Shown here one piece after another: positions 1 to 9,571 of a DNA stretch of 64,000 nucleotides; the first letter of the stretch is position 1; each line of letters opens with the position of its first letter. Source of the DNA: Ruegeria arenilitoris. Lineage in GTDB: Bacteria > Pseudomonadota > Alphaproteobacteria > Rhodobacterales > Rhodobacteraceae. The notes beneath the pieces are model-generated. The model saw only the letters and a program-made list of their open reading frames with translations. It ran no database searches and had not been told where the DNA came from. The stretch covers positions 370,750 to 434,749 of the forward strand of contig NZ_WPZQ01000004.1 in NCBI RefSeq assembly GCF_013030265.1, in the 5' to 3' direction. The translations under genes were made by a program, and so were the position numbers.

Positions 1-516
1 CCCCAGACGTTTCTCAATGAAATCCCGGATAGGTTCGCCGAACCCCCACAGCAGACCGGCGACGATATAGAATCGCAACGCACGTGCCAGAATCGAGGTT
101 GCGATGAAAGTCCCAAGCGGCATTCCGGTCCAGCCGGACATGATAGTGATGACCTTGTAGGGGAACGGGGTGATCCCGGCGGTCAGCACTGCCCAGAACC
201 CGAAATCATTGAATCGCTGGTTGAACTCTTCCATGGCATGACCTTTGCCCATCGCCTCAAGGATCGGCTGGCCAAGACTCTCATAGAAGAATGCCCCGAT
301 CGCATATCCAAGCATGCCACCAAGTACTGAAGCCACCAATGCAACGGTGGCGATCAACCAGGCACGCGATGGGCGCGCAAGAATCATGGGAATCATCAGA
401 ACGTCAGGTGGAATCGGAAAGAACGAACTTTCGACAAATGCTACGATTGCCAGCGCCCAGAGGGCATGAGGGTGATCCGCCAGACGAATTGTCCAGTCAT
501 AAAGCGATCGCAACAT
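1..516 (-). CDS. YqaA/DedA-family membrane protein (C-terminus cut by window edge)
   Basis: The reverse strand is open from ATG at 514-516 to the window edge, giving 172 residues that begin MLRSLYDWTIRLADHPHALW. The sequence has several hydrophobic segments and the features of the small YqaA branch of the DedA/SNARE-associated family: an early ESSFFPIPPDVLM stretch with the conserved P-x-P-D, a Gly-rich helix (GGMLGYAIGAFFYE), and a later TPFPYKVITIMSGW segment. YqaA proteins are inner-membrane proteins of unclear function, suspected to act in membrane homeostasis or lipid flipping. Only the last few residues are likely to be missing. The gene is divergent from tRNA-Leu. Family assignment is firm; molecular function is unknown. 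Confidence 0.85.
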   Translation of the reverse strand, partial: MLRSLYDWTIRLADHPHALWALAIVAFVESSFFPIPPDVLMIPMILARPSRAWLIATVALVASVLGGMLGYAIGAFFYESLGQPILEAMGKGHAMEEFNQRFNDFGFWAVLTAGITPFPYKVITIMSGWTGMPLGTFIATSILARALRFYIVAGLLWGFGEPIRDFIEKRLG

Positions 517-661
517 TATATACTATGGTCCCAAGATCAGTTGGGGTTAGGCAAATCACGCACCTGCCAACGCGTCAACCGCTCTTGGTTGAACGAACGG
601 GAAATTGGATGGTTTTTGCCTCTGGACCTTCCCGTTTTGTGACGCTAATTCATTGCGCGTG

Positions 662-747
662 GCCCAAGTGGCGGAATGGTAGACGCAGGGGATTCAAAAT
701 CCCCCGCCTTCACGGGCGTGAGAGTTCGAGTCTCTCCTTGGGCACCA
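662..747 (+). tRNA. tRNA-Leu(CAA)
   Basis: The 5' acceptor arm GCCCAAG (662-668) pairs with CTTGGGC (737-743), followed by discriminator A and an encoded CCA (745-747). The anticodon arm has a GGGGA/TCCCC-type stem around loop TTCAAAA, giving anticodon CAA. A long variable arm (CCTTCACGGGCGT region) is present, as expected of a class II leucine tRNA, and the T arm carries GTTCGAGTC. Confidence 0.95.
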
Positions 748-1115
748 CAACCCCTACATCGAAGTAGAACTAATTGTTTAAGCGTTGCAGCAGGTCGCTC
801 CTTTGCGCTGCTTGCGACTACATACATGCGCTTGGATATGAACAACCTATAGGTGTCACGAGATTTGCGGATGTGTTCGTCAGGCGGGGAAACTCTCGCA
901 AATATCGTCATATCTGAGGCTTTGCGCCCTTGATCCGGGCGCTGGCCTTGACAATCGATGTGTCTGAATGAAACGTCGAATATGTTGGGAGAGTTTGGAA
1001 AATTCAGTGAGTTGTACCCGTTGCAAGACGGGCAAGTTTGACTTATCGGCACGGTCCCCGGACGGGGGCAATGCGCCTTTTCCGTCTGCCAAACATAAAA
1101 ATTGGGAGTTCATAA
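748..1115. other. Gene-poor gap upstream of the TAXI receptor gene
   Basis: No convincing coding sequence is seen in this gap. Short ORFs on both strands lack family resemblance and ribosome sites. A TTGACA hexamer at 948-953 could be a -35 element, but no good -10 hexamer stands at the right distance. The gap ends in a GGGAG ribosome site just before the ATG at 1116. It presumably holds the promoter of the TRAP operon. Confidence 0.4.
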
Positions 1116-2084
1116 ATGAAAAACAGCAGCAAGCTCAGCCTCGGCGCGGTCATCACCGCTGCCTTCATGGCTCCGGCCGCTTATGCCGAAGAGTTCATCA
1201 CCATTGGTACTGGTGGTGTAACGGGCGTTTACTACCCGACCGGTGGCGCTATCTGCCGTCTGGTGAACAAAGGACGTAAAGAGCATGGCGTGCGCTGCTC
1301 GGTCGAATCGACCGGTGGTTCCGTCTACAACATCAACACCATCCGCGAAGGCGAGCTGGAGTTTGGTGTTGCTCAGTCCGATTGGCAGTACCATGCGTAT
1401 AACGGCAGCTCGAAATTCGAAGAGGCTGGCCCCTTCGAAAACCTGCGCGCCGTATTCTCGGTACACCCTGAGCCGTTCACAGTTGTTGCTCGTGCCGATT
1501 CCGGCATCACCAACTTCGAAGACCTGAAGGGCAAGCGCGTCAACATCGGTAACCCCGGTTCCGGTCAGCGCGGCACCATGGAAGTCCTGTTGGGCGAAAT
1601 GGGCTGGACCACTGACGACTTCGAACTGGCGACGGAACTGAAGGCGGCTGAACAGTCGGCGGCTCTGTGCGACAACCAGATCGACGCAATGGTTTACACC
1701 GTTGGTCACCCATCGGGTTCGATCCAGGAAGCCACTACCGCGTGTGACTCGGTTCTGGTGAACGTAAGCGGCGGCGCTGTCGACAAGCTGGTCAACGACA
1801 ACTCGTTCTACCGTACCGCAACCATCCCCGGTGGCATGTATCGTGGTTCGGACGGCGACACCTCGACCTTTGGTGTTGGCGCGACTTTCGTAACCTCGGC
1901 TGACGTGTCGGATGACGCGGTTTACGCAGTTGTAAGCTCGGTCTTCGAAAACTTCGATGACTTCAAAAAGCTGCACCCCGCGTTTGCGAACCTGAAGCCC
2001 GAAGAAATGATCGCAGACGGCCTGTCGGCTCCGCTGCATCCGGGTGCTGAGAAGTACTACAAAGAAAAAGGCTGGATTCAGTAA
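1116..2084 (+). CDS. TAXI-family TRAP transporter solute-binding protein
   Basis: The 322-residue product starts with a Sec signal peptide (basic MKNSSK, hydrophobic core, likely cleavage after AYA near residue 24). The mature protein begins [27 protein letters not shown], the typical start of the TAXI (TRAP-associated extracytoplasmic immunogenic) receptor family. The [16 protein letters not shown] segment in the middle is also family-typical. Such receptors bind an organic substrate in the periplasm and deliver it to a TRAP permease; characterised members often bind carboxylated compounds, but the substrate cannot be read from sequence. A GGGAG ribosome site precedes the ATG. It is the first gene of a three-gene set with the fused permease and a UspA protein, and is separated from the permease by a hairpin terminator that would favour excess receptor. 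Confidence 0.93.
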   Translation: MKNSSKLSLGAVITAAFMAPAAYAEEFITIGTGGVTGVYYPTGGAICRLVNKGRKEHGVRCSVESTGGSVYNINTIREGELEFGVAQSDWQYHAYNGSSKFEEAGPFENLRAVFSVHPEPFTVVARADSGITNFEDLKGKRVNIGNPGSGQRGTMEVLLGEMGWTTDDFELATELKAAEQSAALCDNQIDAMVYTVGHPSGSIQEATTACDSVLVNVSGGAVDKLVNDNSFYRTATIPGGMYRGSDGDTSTFGVGATFVTSADVSDDAVYAVVSSVFENFDDFKKLHPAFANLKPEEMIADGLSAPLHPGAEKYYKEKGWIQ

Positions 2085-2102
2085 TCCACCAGTGACTTTG
2101 GA

Positions 2103-2130
2103 ACGAGGCGCAGTTTTGCGCCTCGTTTTT
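2103..2130 (+). terminator. Intra-operon hairpin terminator/attenuator
   Basis: A perfect 10-bp stem (ACGAGGCGCA at 2103-2112 with TGCGCCTCGT at 2117-2126), a 4-nt loop and a following T run form a canonical intrinsic terminator. It sits between the receptor and permease genes. Partial read-through is the usual way to make more periplasmic receptor than permease. Confidence 0.85.
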
Positions 2131-2194
2131 ACCGGCAGAACACCGGAACAAAAAAACCGCGCCGGAAACCGGCCGCAGGACGGGGAGAGATTTG

Positions 2195-4804
2195 ATGAGC
2201 GCTGATCAACAGGGCAATCGTCCGTTATCCGAAGAAGAACTGCAGGAACTGGTCGCATCCTCGGATGCGGGCGCACGTGATCCTGCTGGAAACGTAGGGC
2301 TGTTTTTGGCAATTGTCGCCGCAATCTGGTCTATTTTTCAGGTGGTTCTGGCGTCACCTTTATCCAATTACTTGTTGCCCGGAAGCGTCGTCAACAATGC
2401 CCGTCAGTTTCACCTTGCTTTTGCATTGTTCCTGGCTTTCGCGGCCTATCCTGCGCTGAAATCCAGTCCACGCAACTATATCCCGATTCAGGATTGGATC
2501 ATGGGGATCATGGGCGCGGCAATCGCGCTGTATGGATATTTCTTCTACGATAAGATCGTGAATGCGGGCGGTCTTGCGGATGATACCGACAAATGGGTTG
2601 CTCTGGCTGGATTGCTATTGCTGTTCGAGGCCGCGCGTCGCGCGCTTGGCCCGGCAATGGCGATCATCGCGACGATCTTCCTGGCTTACGTATTCTTTGG
2701 GTCTTCTGAATGGGTCCCCGAGGTTATCCGATGGAAAGGTGCGAGCCTTAAAAAGGCTATGAGCCACATGTGGATCACGTCCGAGGGCGTGTTTGGCATC
2801 GCCTTGGGTGTTTCCACCAAGTTCGTCTTCCTGTTCGTCCTGTTCGGCGCTTTGCTGGATAAAGCAGGGGCAGGGAACTACTTCATCAAGATGGCGTTTG
2901 GGGCGCTAGGCCACCTGCGCGGTGGACCGGCCAAAGCGGCCGTTGTTGGTTCTGCTGCGACTGGCCTGATCTCGGGCTCTTCGATCGCCAACGTTGTGAC
3001 CACTGGTACGTTTACCATTCCGCTGATGAAGCGCGTTGGCTTCTCGAGCGAACAGGCGGGATCGGTCGAGGTTGCCTCGTCGGTCAACGGTCAGATCATG
3101 CCGCCGGTTATGGGGGCTGCAGCCTTCCTGATGGTTGAATATGTCGGCATCTCTTATGTCGAGGTAATTACGCATGCCTTCTTGCCTGCGGCGATTTCGT
3201 ACATCGCTCTGGTCTATATCGTTCACCTCGAGGCGGTTAAGCGGAACATGCCGACACTTGGTGATCGCGATGTGCATCTGGCGCGGACGGTCGTTGGCAT
3301 GTTGTCGTTCTTCCTGATCTTTGCAGGCCTTTGCTATGGCTCGCAATTCCCGGTCGATGCGGTAACGGCATGGGTGCCAACCATGGCCGGCTTGGTGCTT
3401 AGCCTTATTGTCTGCGCCGTCTATGTGGTTCTTCTGTACTTCGCGGCTCAGGTTCCGGATCTGGAGCCTGATGATCCGAACGCCAAAGAAGTCACACTTC
3501 CGGTGATTAGTGAAATCTACAAAGCGGGTCTGCACTATCTGCTGCCAATCATCGTGCTGGTGTACTTTCTGATGATCGAGCAGAAGTCACCTGGCCTGTC
3601 AGCCTTCTGGGCAACGGCATTGCTGTTCGTGATCCTGCTGACGCAAAAGCCGCTTAAGGCGATCTTCCGTGGTGAAAGCAACCTGCCGACGTTCTTTGTC
3701 GATGGTGTTGCCGATCTGTGGCAGGGCCTGATCGACGGTGCGCGCAACATGATCGGTATCGCGCTGGCAACGGCCACAGCGGGTGTTATCGTGGGTACCG
3801 TGACACTGACAGGTGTCGGACAGGTGATGGCTGATCTGGTGGAGTTCCTGTCGGGCGGTAACCTGATCCTGATGCTTGTGATGGTCGGTCTTCTCAGCCT
3901 GATCCTTGGCATGGGTCTGCCCACCACTGCGAACTACATTGTGGTTAGCTCACTCATGGCTGGCGTGGTTGTGGAACTGGGAGCGCAGAGCGGACTGATT
4001 GTCCCGTTGATCGCGGTACACCTGTTCGTCTTCTACTTTGGCATCATGGCGGACGTCACACCCCCGGTAGGTCTTGCAAGCTTTGCTGCTGCAGCCGTTT
4101 CGGGTGGTGATGCGATCAAGACAGGCTTTACTGCTTTCTTCTATTCGCTTCGTACCGTTGCACTGCCATTTGTGTTCATCTTCAACACGGACCTGCTGCT
4201 GATCGATGTGACATGGGTTGAAGGGATTATCGTGGCGATATTCGCGACGATAGCGATCCTTGTCTTCACAGCGGGCACCATGGGTTACTTCCTGACCCAT
4301 AGCCGTATCTATGAAAGCATCGCGCTGATCTTCGTGGCGTTTGCCCTGTTCAGACCAGATTTCTTCATGGATCGCATTGCGCCTCCATTCACTTCGGTGG
4401 AGCCTGCTGCATTTGTTGAGACGATGGGTCAGACACCACCCGGAACAGATGTTCGGATGGTTATCAGTGGGCCCGATTTTGACACCGGCAAGATGGTGGA
4501 CACCACGGTTGTCGTGCCCGTTGGGTCTGAAGAGGGCGGTGAAGCGCGCGTCGACGCGATGGGGCTGCTGCTGTTCGAAGAAGATGGCCTTGTCAAACTT
4601 GAGGAACCGATGTTTGGATCACCGGTTGCCGATGATTTGGCGAACTTTGACTACTACGGCGACGAGGCCGTACGCCTGAGCTCGGTCAGTCTGCCGTCCA
4701 GCCAGCCTCCGAAGCAGCTGATCTATATCCCTGCGATGATCCTTCTGGGTCTGATCGCTTTCCTTCAACGCGGTCGCGCCGCAAGACAAGAGGTGCCAGC
4801 ATGA
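2195..4804 (+). CDS. TRAP transporter permease, fused small and large membrane subunits (DctQM type)
   Basis: The ATG at 2195 has a GGGAGA ribosome site 5-8 bases upstream; an in-frame TTG one codon earlier is less likely. The 869-residue protein is very hydrophobic throughout. The N-terminal third resembles the 4-helix small subunit region, and the centre carries large-subunit features such as a GSAATGLISGSSIANVVTTG segment and, near residue 570, LILGMGLPTTANYIVV. The last third ends in extra helices and a soluble stretch near residues 735-845. It is a secondary transporter driven by an ion gradient, likely Na+. The stop codon overlaps the next gene's ATG by 4 bases (ATGA), implying translational coupling. 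The substrate is unknown. Confidence 0.92.
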   Translation: MSADQQGNRPLSEEELQELVASSDAGARDPAGNVGLFLAIVAAIWSIFQVVLASPLSNYLLPGSVVNNARQFHLAFALFLAFAAYPALKSSPRNYIPIQDWIMGIMGAAIALYGYFFYDKIVNAGGLADDTDKWVALAGLLLLFEAARRALGPAMAIIATIFLAYVFFGSSEWVPEVIRWKGASLKKAMSHMWITSEGVFGIALGVSTKFVFLFVLFGALLDKAGAGNYFIKMAFGALGHLRGGPAKAAVVGSAATGLISGSSIANVVTTGTFTIPLMKRVGFSSEQAGSVEVASSVNGQIMPPVMGAAAFLMVEYVGISYVEVITHAFLPAAISYIALVYIVHLEAVKRNMPTLGDRDVHLARTVVGMLSFFLIFAGLCYGSQFPVDAVTAWVPTMAGLVLSLIVCAVYVVLLYFAAQVPDLEPDDPNAKEVTLPVISEIYKAGLHYLLPIIVLVYFLMIEQKSPGLSAFWATALLFVILLTQKPLKAIFRGESNLPTFFVDGVADLWQGLIDGARNMIGIALATATAGVIVGTVTLTGVGQVMADLVEFLSGGNLILMLVMVGLLSLILGMGLPTTANYIVVSSLMAGVVVELGAQSGLIVPLIAVHLFVFYFGIMADVTPPVGLASFAAAAVSGGDAIKTGFTAFFYSLRTVALPFVFIFNTDLLLIDVTWVEGIIVAIFATIAILVFTAGTMGYFLTHSRIYESIALIFVAFALFRPDFFMDRIAPPFTSVEPAAFVETMGQTPPGTDVRMVISGPDFDTGKMVDTTVVVPVGSEEGGEARVDAMGLLLFEEDGLVKLEEPMFGSPVADDLANFDYYGDEAVRLSSVSLPSSQPPKQLIYIPAMILLGLIAFLQRGRAARQEVPA

Positions 4805-5232
4805 CAAACTCTGTTTTGTGTGCCGTCGATATCAGTAACGGCGATCTTGACGCTCAGGTTCTGAAACAAGCAGCCGAGTTGGCGGGGCATGAAGGGGCGC
4901 AGCTTGATGTCGTGACTGTGCTGCCGGACTATGGCGAGTCCTTCGTGAGCAGCTTTTTCGAGCCGCATCATCACGAGCAAGCGCTTGCGGATGCCCATGA
5001 AAAACTGACCCATCTCTGTGTTTCGGCCTTGGGGGAAGAGCGCAATGCTTCTATCCGCCATGTGGTCGCCACAGGGACAGCCTATCAGGAGATCCTGAAG
5101 ACGGCTGAGAGTGCGGGCTCGGATCTGATTGTGATCGGGGCACACAAGCCTGATTTCAAAGACTATCTGCTTGGGCCGAATGCCGCGCGCGTGGTGCGGC
5201 ACTCGACCGTTTCTGTCTACGTGGTCAGATAG
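4801..5232 (+). CDS. Universal stress protein (UspA family), TRAP-linked
   Basis: The 143-residue protein has the Usp alpha/beta fold pattern: a beta-strand start SVLCAVDIS, a central LDVVTVLPD strand, and a C-terminal DLIVIGAHKPDFKDYLLGPN block followed by AARVVRHSTVSVYVVR. The last block is the nucleotide-binding loop of the family, here with a longer spacer between glycines than the textbook G-2X-G-9X-G(S/T) motif. The gene overlaps the TRAP permease gene by 4 bases. A Usp gene in a TRAP operon is known from teaABCD of Halomonas, where TeaD modulates transport, and a similar role is inferred here. A convergent hairpin (TCTGGGCCT at 5239-5247, AGGCCCAGA at 5260-5268) follows, without a T run. 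Confidence 0.9.
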   Translation: MTNSVLCAVDISNGDLDAQVLKQAAELAGHEGAQLDVVTVLPDYGESFVSSFFEPHHHEQALADAHEKLTHLCVSALGEERNASIRHVVATGTAYQEILKTAESAGSDLIVIGAHKPDFKDYLLGPNAARVVRHSTVSVYVVR

Positions 5233-5249
5233 GTCAGTTCTGGGCCTTG

Positions 5250-6065
5250 CTATTCAGCCAGGCCCAGAGCAACCAAATGTTCAAACCCCGACATAACGTC
5301 GTTGCTGTCTCGCAGTTCCAGCACCAGCCGGGCCTGTGATGCGGCTTCGGCGATTGCCTTAAAGACAGCCTGCCAGTTTATGCTTCCTTGACCCGGCGCC
5401 CAATGTCGGTCTGCATAACCGTCGGCATCTTGCAGGTGGATATGCGCCAGCCGGTCTCCTGCAGCATGGACATAGTAGTCAACCGGCGGTGCGCCCGTAG
5501 CGCCATGTGCGTAGTGCGCATGTCCAGTATCGAGTGAAACGCGTACGAAGTCGGAATTGAAACTATTGGCCAGGATCACCCGATCAAGAGGGTTCTTATC
5601 CTCGATGTTCTCGATCACCAGTACGACACCGTAGTCCTCAGCCCTTGCAACAACCGGTGAAAGGGTTTCGTGAACGCGCGAAATCTGCGCTTCTCGGGAA
5701 GTCAGGTCGCTGTCTAGATTGTAGTAGTCCCACGTTGAATAAGGCGAGTGCAGGACCATTTGCGTTGCACCAAGATTAGCTGCGACATCCAGCGCCTGGT
5801 GCATACGTTTCTGAACAATGATGCGCACTTCGGGATCATGGCAATCCAGCGGCAGATCATAGAACGGGCCATGAATTCCCAATCGCCCCGAATACCCTTG
5901 CAAAATGTTCTTAGCGGCAGTGATCAAGTCTCCAGCAGCATCGCCCAAATTGTTTGGAGAATAGAAATCCTGAATTTCCAGATCACGCTGCCCATCTACA
6001 AGCCAATCACGATGGGTTTTTAGATCGGCCACCATCAACGCGGCACCCACTTTGAGTTTTGTCAT
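5250..6065 (-). CDS. Sugar phosphate isomerase/epimerase (xylose isomerase-like TIM barrel)
   Basis: The chosen start is the ATG at 6063-6065, preceded by AAAGGGA at a good distance; the in-frame ATG at 6095 lacks a ribosome site. The 271-residue product has the AP endonuclease 2/xylose isomerase-like TIM barrel pattern. Metal-ligand candidates in order are Glu in VIENIED, Asp/His in SLDTGHAH, His in HIHLQD and Glu in LVLELRDS, and HGPFYDLPL matches an early barrel strand. Family members isomerise or epimerise sugars and polyols, and some act as endonuclease IV-like enzymes; the substrate is unknown. The gene converges on the TRAP-UspA operon and is followed on the same strand by the AttH/ABC genes after a gap of about 65 bases. 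Confidence 0.85.
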   Translation of the reverse strand: MTKLKVGAALMVADLKTHRDWLVDGQRDLEIQDFYSPNNLGDAAGDLITAAKNILQGYSGRLGIHGPFYDLPLDCHDPEVRIIVQKRMHQALDVAANLGATQMVLHSPYSTWDYYNLDSDLTSREAQISRVHETLSPVVARAEDYGVVLVIENIEDKNPLDRVILANSFNSDFVRVSLDTGHAHYAHGATGAPPVDYYVHAAGDRLAHIHLQDADGYADRHWAPGQGSINWQAVFKAIAEAASQARLVLELRDSNDVMSGFEHLVALGLAE

Positions 6066-6129
6066 TTCCAGTCCCTTTATGTTTGGGACCGTCATAAAAA
6101 GCGGCTGTGACAGTCTGGCGACAATTGGG

Positions 6130-7167
6130 TCAGTACCCGGTCATTTCCAGATAGCCCTGACCACTGTGACTTCCTGAAACGAAAACCGGGCCTTCCCAAT
6201 AGGCAAAGCGCGTTCCCATCCATGATTTGGGTGTAAGGGCAGACACTTCCACATCCAACTCGCGATCCGGCAGGACCACGCGCCAGTGTACCGGGACATT
6301 TCTGTCGGCAACGATTTGGGTTTCCAGAGGTGTGAACGAGACAGCGCCATCCGGCAAAGCAGTTCCAACACCGTTTGCATCAATCCATGTGGCCGAGGTG
6401 TAGTCACCGCGATCGCCACGTAGGCGAAAGGCCATGAGTTTTTGACCGTCATCAAAGCTCAGCGAAAACCAGTCCCAACCACTTTGATCTGCCGCCAATG
6501 GTTGAGAGGACCATTCCCGATCCAGCCAGCCCTGACCTGCGACTGCGACATCCCCCTGAGGCAGGTGTAGGACACCTTCGACCTGGTAGCCGGGTTGCGA
6601 GTAGTAGTAGCTTGCCTGACCGTCGGCAGACTTGACCGAATACCCATCTTCGCCGTGAAATACCAATGGTCCAACAGCATCCAGAGACAGGTCATAGCTG
6701 AACTCAGCCCCATTGGCCGTCAGGCGTAGCGCATTGATGTCGGGATCAGCTTTCATCTGCCACTCGTCGATCCATGCTTCGAAAGGTTGCGCAGTCACGC
6801 CTGCCTGACCAATTCCTCCGCGCGACAGCCTCTCGGCAAAGTAGTGAGCATCAGGCATAGTGACTGCTGCATGACCCAGCCATAGTTGTGGGCTTTGCCA
6901 GCCATCCTCTTCTGATGGTCTCAAGGCCGAGCGAAACAATGTCCATTGGATGCCGTAGTCTCGTCCATCCTCACCTTTGAGATTTGCAGTTAGGTACCAC
7001 CATTCAATCCGATAGTCGGGATGCGGGCCGTGGTCCTGCGGAAACTGAAACTGATATCCAGGCGTTGGAGCAGTGAAGCCATCAGCGTTGCCCCCCAAAC
7101 CGGCGTAACCTTGTGCCAGTGCGGCCAAAGGGAACAGCAGGAACATCAAAAACGCTCTAACGTTCAT
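6130..7167 (-). CDS. AttH/CrtC-like lipocalin-fold secreted protein of an ABC export module
   Basis: Starting at the ATG at 7165-7167, the 345-residue protein has a signal peptide (MNVRAFLMFLLFPLAALAQ). The mature part carries hallmarks of the CrtC/AttH lipocalin-like family: FPQDHGPHPDYRIEWWYLTANL near the N-terminus, then YGIQWTLFR, WLGHAAVT, and WLDREWSSQPL followed by WDWFSLSFDDG. AttH-type proteins are found with an FtsX-like permease and a LolD-like ATPase, as here; carotenoid hydratase (CrtC) is a distant relative. The gene overlaps the permease gene by about 11 bases. The function of AttH proteins is not settled, and a periplasmic ligand-binding role is inferred. Confidence 0.85.
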   Translation of the reverse strand: MNVRAFLMFLLFPLAALAQGYAGLGGNADGFTAPTPGYQFQFPQDHGPHPDYRIEWWYLTANLKGEDGRDYGIQWTLFRSALRPSEEDGWQSPQLWLGHAAVTMPDAHYFAERLSRGGIGQAGVTAQPFEAWIDEWQMKADPDINALRLTANGAEFSYDLSLDAVGPLVFHGEDGYSVKSADGQASYYYSQPGYQVEGVLHLPQGDVAVAGQGWLDREWSSQPLAADQSGWDWFSLSFDDGQKLMAFRLRGDRGDYTSATWIDANGVGTALPDGAVSFTPLETQIVADRNVPVHWRVVLPDRELDVEVSALTPKSWMGTRFAYWEGPVFVSGSHSGQGYLEMTGY

Positions 7168-9571
7168 TGGCAAATACCCTGAGAAGATCGGCGGGTGGGA
7201 TGCGCCGAAGGCGCCATGCGGGCAGGACGGCTGCTACTGCCGCAGCCAGCAGGGTCAGCAGAAACAGCCGAATCCAATCTGCTGGAAACAGATGCATCGG
7301 CAATTGCCATCCAAAGGCCTGAACATTGATCACTGACAAGAGTATCCACGCCAGGATTAACCCCAATGGCAAGGCCAAACAGGCAGTGAGTGCCGCCAGC
7401 AGTATACTCCGCAGCAGCTCCAACTGAGCCAATCGCGATCTGGTCATGCCGAGAGACCATACTGGCGCAATCTGGGGCAGTCGCTGGGTCCAGAGGGTCA
7501 GCAGACTGGTGAGAATGGCAAAGCCCGCGACACCAAGCGTCAGCACATTTAGAGCAGAGGTGATGACGAAAGTCTTCTCAAAGATCGCCAGAGACTGCTT
7601 TTTCATGGCAGCCTGATGCACCACGCTGGAATTTGGAAGATCAAAACGATCCCGTAAGGTCTGAGCCATTTCAGTTGCACGATCAGGGGATAGGCGAATG
7701 CCAAAGCGACGCGAAGCAGCGCCGGGCGCAACGAGATCCAGCATTGCCATGGAAACAATCGCCTGACCGGTCGGATTCCCATAATCAGAATAGACGCCAG
7801 CGATTTCGAGGGTGTGACGCGGAGCAAGCATAAGACTGTCACCCGGCCACAGGTTTTCCCGACGTGCCAACTGTTCGTTAATGAGGACAGCACCGCCCTT
7901 CAGAACACTATCCCAAACATTCGGATTTGAAGCGATAAGGGGCCAGTTCTGGCGATAGGTATCGTCATCAATTATACCATACAGGAACAGCGGGCCTGTT
8001 TCATGAGCAAGCTCAATACTTCGAATTGGCAACACGGCGTCAACTTGGGGCGCAAGCCAGTCGATGATCTGATCCGCCTGTTCGTTATCTGAGGCGGTGA
8101 CATACAATTCGGATGTCAGGCGTTGATCAAGCCAGCCGATGAACGTCAGCCTGAAGCTGGAAACCATCGTTCCAACACCGATATTGGCCGCAAGAGCCAA
8201 TAGCAGGGCCATCAGTGCAAGTGACAGTCCGGGAAGCTGCGCGCGCATATCGGCCCAAACCCACTGCGTAACTGGCCCTTTTGCACGCCGCACAAACTTC
8301 GCCAATAGCACGGATAGAATGGCAGGCAGCAACAAGGCGGTTCCGGTTAGAATGCCCGCCAGCATCACAAAACCAGCGATCAGCCCTTTGGCACTGAAGA
8401 ATACAATCAAGCCGCCTATGATAAGTGCCAGACCCGACAGCGCGCTAAGTCTTCGAGCGTTTGTTTGGCCGCCCCATGCCTGCAGACCGGGGCTCGCGAG
8501 CAAGGGCATCCGGGACAGCCGCCAAAGCGCATGGCCGCTGGCGAGCAACGTGCCGCCGAGTGCCATTGCTAGACCCGATACGATCCAAAGTGGTCTGAGA
8601 GCGAGTTGCCCGTCGACAGGGGCGCCGTACAACCCTCTCAAGGTTACGGCGACATCAGGAAGCAAAGCCGCCGCAATCAGATGGCCAATCACCAAGCCCA
8701 GAATACCTCCGATCAGGGCGAACATGATCAGCTCGGCCAACGTGATCCATACGAGCCGCCGCATCGAAACACCCAACGCTCGCAAGGTGCGGATCATTCC
8801 TCGTCGCTGGGCAAATGCCAGTCCGACCGTCCCGTGCACGATGAAAAGGCCCACTGCAAAAGACAAAAGGCCGAATGCTGACAGGTTCAGATGAAAGCTG
8901 TCGGTCAGTTGTGCCGTATCGATTTGTGAGGTCGGGCTTTGTCTTTCCAGTTCGGGGGCGATTTCTGACAGCGGTGGCAATGACCCGGGTTGGTCAGGTA
9001 ACACGACCAGTCTTGAAATTTGACCGGACCGATTCAGGAGCCTTTCGGCGACACCGATATCAGTCAGAATAAACTCGGGGGGTAGGGCGCTGCTGACAAG
9101 GATAGGTGGCAGATCATCGCGCCCATCGAACAGATCAATGAGATCGGGTGAAATCAACAACCGTCCCGGAGCGGTCAGTATTTCGGAGGGCTCTGGCGGC
9201 GTATCGCTTTGTTCCAACTGTGTCATGGCGGGCAGAGCGGGGTAGGCAACCATATCCACCCCCATCAAGCGAAGCGTGCGATCACCGATGCGGACCGGCC
9301 CCTCGAGCACTGCCGCTACCTGCCAGCCCGAGCGGCGCAGATCGACGTAGCGCGATAAAGATATATAGCCCGTTGGATCGCGTATCTCATCCAACTGTCC
9401 AACTGAAAGCTGGGCATTGGCCCGGGCATAGCTGGAACGCGCCTCGGAATTGATGGCCTGAACCGCTGACCAAAGACCGGTCGCCAGTGCAATGCCGATC
9501 AGCAGTGTGGCCAATTGCAGCCAGTGCCTGCGCCAGTGGGACAGCAATGCCTGAACCACAGGACCTGTCAT
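7157..9571 (-). CDS. FtsX-like ABC transporter permease
   Basis: The 804-residue protein has an N-terminal transmembrane segment (WLQLATLLIGIALATGLWSAVQA), a long periplasmic MacB-like domain, and two FtsX domains. The first FtsX domain spans about residues 245-350, with QRRGMIRTLRALGVSMRRLVWITLAELIMFALIGGI. The second is near residues 680-795, with TQRLPQIAPVWSLGMTRSRLAQLELLRSILLA. This is the layout of LolC/MacB-like and AttF/AttG-like permeases that power extraction of lipids, lipoproteins or exported molecules from the inner membrane rather than classic import. It overlaps its ATPase gene by 4 bases and the AttH gene by about 11, so the three genes form one operon read from 10215 downwards. 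Confidence 0.9.
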   Translation of the reverse strand: MTGPVVQALLSHWRRHWLQLATLLIGIALATGLWSAVQAINSEARSSYARANAQLSVGQLDEIRDPTGYISLSRYVDLRRSGWQVAAVLEGPVRIGDRTLRLMGVDMVAYPALPAMTQLEQSDTPPEPSEILTAPGRLLISPDLIDLFDGRDDLPPILVSSALPPEFILTDIGVAERLLNRSGQISRLVVLPDQPGSLPPLSEIAPELERQSPTSQIDTAQLTDSFHLNLSAFGLLSFAVGLFIVHGTVGLAFAQRRGMIRTLRALGVSMRRLVWITLAELIMFALIGGILGLVIGHLIAAALLPDVAVTLRGLYGAPVDGQLALRPLWIVSGLAMALGGTLLASGHALWRLSRMPLLASPGLQAWGGQTNARRLSALSGLALIIGGLIVFFSAKGLIAGFVMLAGILTGTALLLPAILSVLLAKFVRRAKGPVTQWVWADMRAQLPGLSLALMALLLALAANIGVGTMVSSFRLTFIGWLDQRLTSELYVTASDNEQADQIIDWLAPQVDAVLPIRSIELAHETGPLFLYGIIDDDTYRQNWPLIASNPNVWDSVLKGGAVLINEQLARRENLWPGDSLMLAPRHTLEIAGVYSDYGNPTGQAIVSMAMLDLVAPGAASRRFGIRLSPDRATEMAQTLRDRFDLPNSSVVHQAAMKKQSLAIFEKTFVITSALNVLTLGVAGFAILTSLLTLWTQRLPQIAPVWSLGMTRSRLAQLELLRSILLAALTACLALPLGLILAWILLSVINVQAFGWQLPMHLFPADWIRLFLLTLLAAAVAAVLPAWRLRRIPPADLLRVFANER

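Noticed and set aside
1110..2324. 404-codon minus-strand ORF opposite the TAXI receptor gene
   Set aside because: It is a codon-bias shadow of a strongly supported gene, is rich in Arg/Val without any family pattern, and lacks a ribosome site.
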